The translations under genes and the position numbers were made by a program. Below are positions 54,551 to 62,107 of a stretch of DNA of 64,000 bases, piece after piece. How positions within the stretch are numbered: position 1 is the stretch's first letter; every line of letters begins with the position of its first letter. A model generated the notes under the pieces. The model saw nothing but the letters and a program-made list of their open reading frames with translations, was not told the origin of the DNA and did not search any database. Source of the stretch: Algoriphagus sp. A40 (GTDB lineage: Bacteria > Bacteroidota > Bacteroidia > Cytophagales > Cyclobacteriaceae); contig NZ_MUNY01000048.1 of NCBI RefSeq assembly GCF_002002735.1, positions 1 to 64,000 of the forward strand, written 5' to 3'.

Positions 54551-55150
54551 ATGAAAAAAATCATCATTGTCCTTCTCTTTAGCTTTTTTGCAATTCAAGG
54601 ATTTGCCCAAAATTCTGGAATTGGCATCAAAGCAGGCTTAAGCAGCACCAAATTGGATTTTGAAAGCAAAGAATTTATCCCCAGCGATGCCCAAACCGGA
54701 TATCATATCGGATTATTTGGGAGGTTTGGAGGAGCAGGTTTTTTTGTCCAGCCTGAGCTTTTGTTCACACAGACCAAAGGTAATTTTGCATATGTACCCG
54801 ATGCATGGAGTAGTGCTAGTCCCGAAGAATATGAGGCGGAATTTAACAGATTAGACATTCCGGTGATGGTGGGATACCGGTTTTTTAAATTAGTTCGAGT
54901 AATGGCTGGTCCTATTGCCAGCATCAATATCAATTCTGAAATAAAAAACTCCATTGAAACGGTGGAAAACGTGGAATACAAAAATGCGACTTTTGGGTAC
55001 CAAGCAGGCTTGGGAGTTGATATAGGCAATCTTTCCGTTGACGCAAAATACGAAGGCGGCCTAAGCAAAATCACTGAAAATATTGGAACATACGATACAG
55101 ACAATCGAATCAACCAATGGGTGCTTTCGGTAGGTTTTAAAATTTTCTAA
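54551..55150 (+). CDS. Outer-membrane beta-barrel protein (OmpW/porin-like, small)
   Basis: 199 residues with a signal peptide (KKIIIVLLFSFFAIQGFAQ) and eight-strand-like alternation: GIGIKAGLSSTKLDF, YHIGLFGRFGGAGFFVQPELLF, and the ending WVLSVGFKIF. The family is the widespread outer-membrane beta-barrel (PorT-type) group in Bacteroidota. Function unknown. Followed directly by a strong terminator. Confidence 0.8.
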   Translation: MKKIIIVLLFSFFAIQGFAQNSGIGIKAGLSSTKLDFESKEFIPSDAQTGYHIGLFGRFGGAGFFVQPELLFTQTKGNFAYVPDAWSSASPEEYEAEFNRLDIPVMVGYRFFKLVRVMAGPIASININSEIKNSIETVENVEYKNATFGYQAGLGVDIGNLSVDAKYEGGLSKITENIGTYDTDNRINQWVLSVGFKIF

Positions 55151-55169
55151 GCAAGGAATATTTAATGAG

Positions 55170-55200
55170 AAAGCCCTCTGAATTTGATTCAGAGGGCTTT
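55170..55200 (+). terminator. Terminator between convergent genes
   Basis: AAAGCCCTCTGAA and TTCAGAGGGCTTT pair perfectly over 13 bases with a 5-base loop, followed by TTTATTT on the plus strand. It ends the beta-barrel gene at 54551. Confidence 0.9.
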
Positions 55201-55233
55201 TTTATTTCCAATTTCTAATCTCGAATTTCAAAT

Positions 55234-57744
55234 TTACTTTTCCATCACCATGGGTCCTGGTTCAGCAAGTTCATGGATTTGCTTCAAATCAATCACATAG
55301 ACACTCCGACCGTGGGAACCCACAATCAAGTGATTTTCCCGCTCCTGGATGACCATGTCATAGATTGCAACATTGGGTACTTCTCCTTCGAAAAGATTCC
55401 AGTTGCTGCCTTCGTCCATACTGACATACAGCCCATGATCTGTGCCCAGGTAGAGGATGTTTGGCATTTTAGGGTCCTCGATAATAATGTTGGTAGACTC
55501 CTCCGGTAAATTCGCCTTGATGGATTTCCAAGTCTTTCCGTAATCTTCACTTTTGAAGACATAAGTATCGAATTCATCGTAGCGATAGCCGTTCAGCGTG
55601 ATGTAGACCCTTCCTTCTTTGAATTTGGAAGGTGAAATGCTGCTTACCCAGCGATCCTGAGGAAGTCCAGAATTGAGGCTCGTCCAGTTTCCTCCATTAT
55701 TTCTGGTAATCCAGACATTGCCATCATCGGAACCTGCATAGATGGTTCCGAATTCAAGTGGCGATTCTTCAACCACAGATAGGGTAGCATAAGGCACATT
55801 TCCTTTTTTCTGATTTTTGGTTAAATCTGGGGAGATAGTTGCCCAAGTATTTCCCTGATCCATGGATTGATAGACATATTGGGAACCCATGTACACGATG
55901 TCCTGATTGTGATAGCTGAGCTCGGCCGGGGTTCTCCAGTTCCAGCGGTTGGGTGCATTGCCGATATCATGGCCTGGAGTGATTCTGCGTCTTTCACCAG
56001 TCCTTTTGTTGATTCTGGAGTAGCTTCCAAACTGAGATCCGGTATAAACCAGGTCATTGTCACGGGTATCCACTGCCACAACCATGCCGTCACCTCCCAT
56101 CAGAGATTCCCAAGGATCTTCAGGTTTGTTGGTAGACTTGCCAAACCAAACTCCATTGTCCTGCATGCCTCCGTAAATGTTGTAAGGAGTCGCCTGATCC
56201 ACCATCACAGAGTAAAACTGGGAAATCGGCATCTGAGTATTCAGGTGGTCCCAACGTGACCCCCCACCAAAGCTTTGGTACAGTCCTCCGTCATTACCGA
56301 GAAGAATATGCTTGCTGTCCTTGGGATTGATCCACATGGCCTGATGATCTGAATGTGGATCGCCGATTGAATCTGTATTCGCGAAGTTTTTTCCGCCGTC
56401 TCGAGAAACCATCAACGGAACGCCCAACACGAAAACTTCATTTTCATCCGAAGTGCTTACTCTGATTTCCCCGAAATAGTAGCCATAGGTGTTGTAGAGC
56501 CTTCTCAAGTCGGATTCAGAAACTTTTTTCCAGGATTTGCCGGCGTTATCCGACCGGAACACCTCAGCGCCAATGATCGGCTGACCAAACATGGCAGCAT
56601 TGGCATCGACTGCCCCGCCATTGTAATTGGCAATTTGCGCGGTGGTGATTTTGCCAGTTTTCAATTGGCGTTTAATTTCTGTTGCAGTGTATTTGGTAGA
56701 AAACTGGCTTCGTCTCAGGAGTGATTCCAGCTTTTTATCATCCAAAGCCAAGGCCTGATCCAGGGTCATGTCTTTGAAATCTTCCAATTTTAGCGGATTT
56801 TCTTCCTGTGGTTGATTTCCACGTTGGCGAGGAGGTTCTGCAGGAGTGTCGGATTTGCCCTGATTATCATGCAAAGCATACACCACGTTGGGATTGGAGA
56901 GACTAAAGTCAAAACCGATTCTTCCCGTAAACTCATCTTGAGGAAAACCTTCGACGGCTTTTTTCCAAGTGTCACCTCCGTCTTCCGATCTCCAGATCGA
57001 GGAGCCTTTTCCGTTGCCTATGAAGTCATGAGCCTGTCGGTACCTTTCCCAACTTGCGGCAAGCAAAATGTCCGGATTTCCCGGATGAATCTGCATGTCG
57101 ATGATCCCGGTATTGTCGTCGATGTACAGGACTTTTTTCCAGGATTTTCCTCCATCTGTGGTTTTGTAAATACCTCTTTCCTTGTTTTTGGAATAAAGCC
57201 CGCCCATCGAACCTACCCACACGATATCCGGATTGGTCGGATGGATCAGAATCTGACCGATATGATGAGAGTGGATTAGCCCCATGTGCTGCCAGGTTTT
57301 GCCTCCGTCGGTGGATTTGTGAATCCCGTTGCCGGCATAGGTGGATCGGCTGGAGTTATCTTCTCCTGTGCCAACCCAGAGGAAATTGTTGTCAGATGGA
57401 GAAAGTGCCATGGCTCCGATACCCAATGCGCCTTGATGGTCAAAAATGGGAGTGAATGACTGGCCATTGTCTTCGGTTTTCCATATTCCTCCCGAGGCTG
57501 CCGCCACATAATAGGTGTTGGTGTTAGCGGCCACTTCGATGTCCACGATCCTGCCGGACATATTTGTTGGCCCGACGTTTCGGGCTTTAAAGTCCTTGAG
57601 AGGGGTGGAGGAAAGTAAGGCTTTGTGCTTTTCCACCGATTCCTGAAGGGCTTTTTCGGAGGTGGGTTTGATGTCCTGAGCCTGGAGCGAACCGAAGGAA
57701 ATCAGTCCGGCAGCTAACAGGATTTGGTAAGTAGCTTTTTTCAT
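55234..57744 (-). CDS. Exported BNR/VPS10-type beta-propeller protein
   Basis: 836 residues with a signal peptide (ATYQILLAAGLISFGSLQAQ). The bulk is a run of BNR/Asp-box-like repeats (sDGGxTW motifs: TDGGKTWQHM, TTDGGKSWKK, SEDGGDTWKK, SRDGGKNF, MDQGNTWATI, NNGGNWTSL, SEDYGKTWKS, MDEGSNWNL), as in sortilin/VPS10 and related secreted proteins. The family is often called a glycosyl hydrolase, but no catalytic residue set is visible. A Gln/Pro/Glu-rich linker (PPRQRGNQPQEENP) interrupts the repeats. Probably secreted or surface-bound. Confidence 0.85.
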   Translation of the reverse strand: MKKATYQILLAAGLISFGSLQAQDIKPTSEKALQESVEKHKALLSSTPLKDFKARNVGPTNMSGRIVDIEVAANTNTYYVAAASGGIWKTEDNGQSFTPIFDHQGALGIGAMALSPSDNNFLWVGTGEDNSSRSTYAGNGIHKSTDGGKTWQHMGLIHSHHIGQILIHPTNPDIVWVGSMGGLYSKNKERGIYKTTDGGKSWKKVLYIDDNTGIIDMQIHPGNPDILLAASWERYRQAHDFIGNGKGSSIWRSEDGGDTWKKAVEGFPQDEFTGRIGFDFSLSNPNVVYALHDNQGKSDTPAEPPRQRGNQPQEENPLKLEDFKDMTLDQALALDDKKLESLLRRSQFSTKYTATEIKRQLKTGKITTAQIANYNGGAVDANAAMFGQPIIGAEVFRSDNAGKSWKKVSESDLRRLYNTYGYYFGEIRVSTSDENEVFVLGVPLMVSRDGGKNFANTDSIGDPHSDHQAMWINPKDSKHILLGNDGGLYQSFGGGSRWDHLNTQMPISQFYSVMVDQATPYNIYGGMQDNGVWFGKSTNKPEDPWESLMGGDGMVVAVDTRDNDLVYTGSQFGSYSRINKRTGERRRITPGHDIGNAPNRWNWRTPAELSYHNQDIVYMGSQYVYQSMDQGNTWATISPDLTKNQKKGNVPYATLSVVEESPLEFGTIYAGSDDGNVWITRNNGGNWTSLNSGLPQDRWVSSISPSKFKEGRVYITLNGYRYDEFDTYVFKSEDYGKTWKSIKANLPEESTNIIIEDPKMPNILYLGTDHGLYVSMDEGSNWNLFEGEVPNVAIYDMVIQERENHLIVGSHGRSVYVIDLKQIHELAEPGPMVMEK

Positions 57745-57841
57745 GTGGTTTTTTTTGATCAGGTTGGAATATAACCAATCCTTTCAAAAGTGAATAAGGT
57801 GCTTTTGGGACTGGTCAAATGTGGTGTCAAAAAGACAAAAA

Positions 57842-57869
57842 AAATCCACGATCCTGAAACCGTGGATTT
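57842..57869 (-). terminator. Terminator of the GMC oxidoreductase operon
   Basis: AAATCCACG pairs with CGTGGATTT (10-base loop); TTTTT follows on the minus strand, then TGTCTTTTT. It lies 21 bases beyond the subunit 3 stop. Confidence 0.85.
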
Positions 57870-57890
57870 ATGAATTGAGGAAATTGAAAT

Positions 57891-58595
57891 TTAACCGATC
57901 AAGTTGCCTTCGTCGTCCCATTCGGCGACTTTGCCGCGGTCTTCAGGCTTTAGGAAAATAGACAAATACTTTTCAGGATTGGAAAGTCCATGCTTGTCCA
58001 AGACATTCTGGGGAACACCATCCCAGACATTTGGCGTATTTCCTACGTAGCCCATATATTTCCACCCCGCTTCGGTGGAGAAATATCCAGAGCAAGTCAT
58101 GTTTCTCAGCATGTTGAACCAGCGGACAGCTCCTGAAAATTCCGGAATGGCTTTATCAGGCCAAGCAACCAAGTCCACAATTTTTATCACCTCCTCGTTG
58201 GAGAGTTCATTGAAAGGCTTGCCAAATTGCTCGTCAGCTTCAAAATCCAGCCACATCAATCCACCCCGCATCGGAGTCTGCATGCTTGGCTGATCTTTCA
58301 TCATGAATTCCATGAAATCTGGAACTTTCAATTCAGTAGCGGAAGGGGAATCCGGCCCGGCAGGCATGATGATATCCACCAGAATATTGAGTTTTTTCTT
58401 TTCTTCTTCAGTAAAGAAATTCTCGGAAAGCAACTGGGCATCGCGAAGTTTTTCCTCCTCAGTCCGACCTCCTGGCGTACCACCTGTCAGGATCTGGTTT
58501 TGCACGGCCACCTGCTCGGGTTCACAACCGGTCAGCAACAAACCTGCCCCTACGGAGCCGGTAAAGAGCAGTTTTAGATTTTCTCTTCTGTTCAT
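57891..58595 (-). CDS. Gluconate 2-dehydrogenase subunit 3 family protein
   Basis: 234 residues. The start MNRRENLKLLFTGSVGAGLLLTGC combines a twin-arginine pair with a lipobox at Cys24, so it is a Tat-exported lipoprotein. A helical domain with LNILVDIIMPAGPDSPSATELKVPDFMEFM is the subunit 3 fold. It acts as the small partner of the GMC oxidoreductase encoded just upstream, probably helping its folding or export through Tat. It starts three bases after the stop of that gene. Confidence 0.9.
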   Translation of the reverse strand: MNRRENLKLLFTGSVGAGLLLTGCEPEQVAVQNQILTGGTPGGRTEEEKLRDAQLLSENFFTEEEKKKLNILVDIIMPAGPDSPSATELKVPDFMEFMMKDQPSMQTPMRGGLMWLDFEADEQFGKPFNELSNEEVIKIVDLVAWPDKAIPEFSGAVRWFNMLRNMTCSGYFSTEAGWKYMGYVGNTPNVWDGVPQNVLDKHGLSNPEKYLSIFLKPEDRGKVAEWDDEGNLIG

Positions 58596-58598
58596 GGC

Positions 58599-60341
58599 TT
58601 AGATGTTTTTTTGTTTCAGCTGGTCCACAATGTATTCCGAGGTTCTCCAAGAAAGGGCCAAAATGGTCCAGGTTGGATTTTTGTCTGCTTGAGATACAAA
58701 CGGTCCGGCATCGACCACAAACAGGTTTTTGCAGTCGTGTGCCTGGCAATTGGAGTTCACAACTGAAGTTTTGGCATTGTTTCCCATACGGGTGGTGCCC
58801 ACTTCATGGATGATTCGACCCGGCGCATGGAGACCATATTCAGACTCTGGACCGGGCTTATTTCCCAAAAGGGTCGCGCCGGCATTAGTCAAGATTTCCT
58901 CAAAAGTCTCATGCATGTGCTTAGCCTGCTTGAGTTCTTCATCAGACCACTTGTAGTGGAATCTCAAAACAGGGATCCCGTATTTATCCACCACGTTCGG
59001 GTCAATTTCGCAGTAATTGCTGTGGCGCGGGATACTTTCCCCACGTCCGGACATTCCCAAAGTGGAGCCGTAGATTCTGCGGACGTCCTTTTTCAGACCT
59101 TCTCCATAGCCGCCGTTTGGACTTGGGTTGCCAAATTCATCCTTGAGGTATTTTCTCATCGTGTCCATGCTTCCGCCTGCACCATAAGCGGGTTGGCCCA
59201 TGCCACCCCAATATTCGATGTGGTAGCCACGGGCAAAGCCCAGTTTTTTGTTGTCACCCCACCAAGGTGTGTACATGTGCATGCCCCCAACTCCGTCTTC
59301 GTTGTATCGCTCACGGTCCATCAAGTCAGGTAAAATCCCCATTCGGTCAGCACCGGTCGAGTCATGCAAATACCTTCCCAAAGCGTCCGAATCGCCACCT
59401 ATCCCATTGGGATGGGATTTGGATTTGGAGTTCATCATGATTCGGGAAGATTCACAGGCTGAGGCTCCGAGTACCACCACTCTGGAATTAAGCTTGTATT
59501 CTTTCATGTCCACTTTGCTCACAAAAGAAACCCCGGTAGCTTTTCCACTGTCATCGGTGGTTACTTTTCTAACCATGGAATGGGTGTAAAGATCCACCTT
59601 CCCTTTTTTCATTGCCGGATGCAACAGGCAGGTTCCAGCAGAGAAATCTGCATAAACTTGGCAAGCCCGGTTACATTGCGCGCAGAAAAAGCAGACGCCC
59701 CGCTCATTGTTGATCGGGCGGGTAAGCATGGAAAGACGACCCGGGATCATTGGGATATTGACTTTGTCTGCTCCTTTTTTCAAGAAAAGTTCATGCAGCC
59801 TCGGCTTTGGAGGAGGAAGGAAAAACCCATCCGGTTCGTTGTAGATTCCTTCTTTGGAGCCAAAAACTCCAATCAGTTTATCTACTTTGTCATAATAGGG
59901 CTTGATGTCGTCATAGCCAATTGGCCAGTCGTCACCCATTCCGTCAATACTTGCTCTTTTGAAGTCATTTGGCCCAAATCGCAGAGAAATTCTTCCCCAG
60001 TGATTGGTTCGGCCTCCTACCATTCGGGAACGAAACCAGTCGAATTTGGTGCCATCTTTTCGGGTATAGGGTTCGCCCTCAATATCCCATCCACCTATGG
60101 CCTGGTCAAAATCGCCAAATGGCCGGATTCGGGTACCTGAACCTCTTCTTGGGGATTCCCAAGGTGGCCTGAGCTGGGTTCTGTCCTCGTCTTTTGCCGG
60201 GTCAAAATCCCCCCCTGCTTCCACTACAGCAACCGATAAACCGGCTTCGGAAAGGATCTTGGAGGCCATGCCACCCCCTGCTCCGGAACCCACGATGATC
60301 ACATCATAGGCTTCCCCTGATTGTTTGATTTGAAAACTCAT
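58599..60341 (-). CDS. GMC-family FAD oxidoreductase
   Basis: 580 residues. The start is the ATG at 60341; a TTG two codons earlier is not needed. FAD-binding GSGAGGGMASKILSEAG at 15-31, RSRMVGGRTNHWGRISLRFGPNDF and a C-terminal GTTRMGNNAKTSVVNSNCQAH with the catalytic His region. No signal peptide of its own, so it is probably exported together with the Tat-borne subunit 3. It oxidises an alcohol or sugar alcohol; the substrate is unknown. CFFCAQCNRACQ resembles a Cys cluster of dehydrogenase flavoproteins. Confidence 0.9.
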   Translation of the reverse strand: MSFQIKQSGEAYDVIIVGSGAGGGMASKILSEAGLSVAVVEAGGDFDPAKDEDRTQLRPPWESPRRGSGTRIRPFGDFDQAIGGWDIEGEPYTRKDGTKFDWFRSRMVGGRTNHWGRISLRFGPNDFKRASIDGMGDDWPIGYDDIKPYYDKVDKLIGVFGSKEGIYNEPDGFFLPPPKPRLHELFLKKGADKVNIPMIPGRLSMLTRPINNERGVCFFCAQCNRACQVYADFSAGTCLLHPAMKKGKVDLYTHSMVRKVTTDDSGKATGVSFVSKVDMKEYKLNSRVVVLGASACESSRIMMNSKSKSHPNGIGGDSDALGRYLHDSTGADRMGILPDLMDRERYNEDGVGGMHMYTPWWGDNKKLGFARGYHIEYWGGMGQPAYGAGGSMDTMRKYLKDEFGNPSPNGGYGEGLKKDVRRIYGSTLGMSGRGESIPRHSNYCEIDPNVVDKYGIPVLRFHYKWSDEELKQAKHMHETFEEILTNAGATLLGNKPGPESEYGLHAPGRIIHEVGTTRMGNNAKTSVVNSNCQAHDCKNLFVVDAGPFVSQADKNPTWTILALSWRTSEYIVDQLKQKNI

Positions 60342-60459
60342 TTTCAAAAATTTTTAATGAAGTTGAAAATATAGCGCTAAAAATTTCAGGAGAGAAATGA
60401 TTTAATTCGGAATATTATGTGAGGTTTTTAGTTATGGAAAATTGAAAAAAAGCATTAAA

Positions 60460-60486
60460 AAACCTGAGCTTTTGGGACTCAGGTTT
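60460..60486 (-). terminator. Terminator of the SGNH hydrolase gene
   Basis: AAACCTGAG and CTCAGGTTT form a 9-bp stem; TTTAATGCTTTTTTT follows on the minus strand. Confidence 0.8.
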
Positions 60487-60493
60487 AGGGTTT

Positions 60494-61180
60494 TTAAATA
60501 AGTTTTTTGATGAAAGGCCATACCGTTTCCATGACGATTTTGTGCCCTTCTTCAGTCGGGTGGATCCCGTCAGGAAGATTCAATTCAGGATTTCCAGCCA
60601 CCCCTTCCAGAAGAAAAGGAATCAAGGTAACATTCTTCTCAGCTGCGACATCAGGGTAGATCGCCTTAAACTCATCGGTATATTCAAGTCCCATATTTGG
60701 GGGAATCTGCATTCCGGCCAGAATGATTTTTGTGTCAGGATATTTTGAGCGGACCTTGTCAATGATTGCTAATAAGTTGCTTTTAGTCTCACTCAATTGA
60801 ATGCCTCTCAAGCCGTCATTTCCTCCCAGTTCCAGAATGAAAATGTAAGGCTCATCCTCCAGAAACCAATCCAACCGGCTCAATCCTCCTGCAGTAGTTT
60901 CACCACTCAGTCCTCCGTTGATTACGCGAAAATCCATTCCCAAACTGTCAATTCTATCCTGAGTCAATCCGGCAAAAGCATCATCCTGATCTATTCCATA
61001 GCCAGCGGTAAGGCTGTTTCCAAAGAAAAGAATGGTTTTCTCGTTGGAAGCAACCTGTACAGTATCGCTTCCGGCGACTTCAGTTTGTTTTTGATCAGAT
61101 GAAGATCCGCAGGAACTAACTAGGACTAGGAAGGTGAACAAACTTAGTATCAGACTTAAGGAAATTCTTTGGAAATACAT
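60494..61180 (-). CDS. SGNH/GDSL lipoprotein esterase (TesA-like arylesterase)
   Basis: 228 residues with a lipobox at Cys24 (LVLVSSC). Catalytic Ser in FFGNSLTAGYG, the oxyanion Gly and Asn in INGGLSGETT and LGGNDGLRG, and the Asp-His pair in LPDGIHPTEEGH complete the SGNH set. It is the equivalent of E. coli tesA, which also lies divergent from the ybbA-ybbP transporter. It cleaves acyl esters or thioesters in the periplasm. Confidence 0.93.
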   Translation of the reverse strand: MYFQRISLSLILSLFTFLVLVSSCGSSSDQKQTEVAGSDTVQVASNEKTILFFGNSLTAGYGIDQDDAFAGLTQDRIDSLGMDFRVINGGLSGETTAGGLSRLDWFLEDEPYIFILELGGNDGLRGIQLSETKSNLLAIIDKVRSKYPDTKIILAGMQIPPNMGLEYTDEFKAIYPDVAAEKNVTLIPFLLEGVAGNPELNLPDGIHPTEEGHKIVMETVWPFIKKLI

Positions 61181-61256
61181 TTTTTAACGTTTTTCTTACT
61201 AATGGATAATTGGCAAAAAGGTTCGGAATTAACTGCAAATCTGTCAAGTTTCAACG

Positions 61257-61289
61257 CAAAAATAGCTTTTTCTGCGTTGGTCGAGCAAA
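61257..61289 (-). promoter_or_regulatory. Promoter of the SGNH hydrolase gene
   Basis: On the minus strand TTTG (61286-61289), a 21-base spacer and TATTTTTG (61257-61264) form a good Bacteroidota-type promoter about 77 bases before the start codon. It lies between divergent genes. Confidence 0.55.
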
Positions 61290-61429
61290 TATGCCCGTCT
61301 GTCGATCCCTCTTGGCATCCAAAGTTTAAATTTCTTTTATTTACTTGAATTACCTGAGGTCCAATTTCATTGCCCAACAAAGGAATGACTTATGCGTTTG
61401 ACCTTTCAACTCTAAAATCAAGGCTTTTC

Positions 61430-62107
61430 ATGAGCATTTTATCCATTAGGAACCTAAGTAAAACATACCAAAGCGGTAGCCGAAAGCTGACTGTTTTAGA
61501 CGAAGTAAATTTTGATATTCAGGCAGGTGAAACCCTTGCAATCGTAGGCCCATCCGGAAGCGGGAAGACCACGCTTTTGGGACTTTGTGCCGGACTCGAT
61601 TCCGGTTCTACAGGCAGTGTGGTGCTAAACGGCCAAGCTCTCGAGAAAATGAACGAAGACCAACGCGCCTCTGTCCGAAATAAGGACGTGGGATTCATTT
61701 TTCAAAATTTCCAATTGCTACCGACTTTGACTGCTTTGGAAAATGTGATGGTTCCTCTAGAGCTGAAAAAGCGAAAAGATGCCCGCCAAAAAGCGCAAGA
61801 ATTGCTTGAAAAAGTAGGTTTGGGAGACCGCTTTACACACTATCCTACCCAGCTTTCAGGTGGAGAGCAGCAGCGGGTTTCCATTGCCAGAGCTTTTGCC
61901 AATGAACCTAAAATACTTTTTGCGGACGAACCTACCGGAAACCTGGACACAGAAACCGGTGAAATGATCGAGAAACTCATTTTTGACTTGAATAAAGAAC
62001 AGGGTACAACTTTGGTCCTGGTCACTCACGATCTGGAGCTTGCTGCCAAAACCCAGCGCATCATTCATATCAAAGGCGGAAAAATACAGGAGGATGCAGA
62101 TGCCTGA
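61430..62107 (+). CDS. ybbA: ABC transporter ATPase (YbbA-like)
   Basis: 225 residues from the ATG at 61430 (MSILSIRNLSKTYQ); the frame open from 61370 adds a part with no family similarity. Walker A GPSGSGKTT, signature LSGGEQQRVSIARAFA, Walker B ILFADEPTGNLD and switch His VTHD are present. It powers the FtsX-like permease that overlaps its end by eight bases. With the divergent esterase it makes the ybbA-ybbP-tesA arrangement known from E. coli. Confidence 0.9.
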   Translation: MSILSIRNLSKTYQSGSRKLTVLDEVNFDIQAGETLAIVGPSGSGKTTLLGLCAGLDSGSTGSVVLNGQALEKMNEDQRASVRNKDVGFIFQNFQLLPTLTALENVMVPLELKKRKDARQKAQELLEKVGLGDRFTHYPTQLSGGEQQRVSIARAFANEPKILFADEPTGNLDTETGEMIEKLIFDLNKEQGTTLVLVTHDLELAAKTQRIIHIKGGKIQEDADA

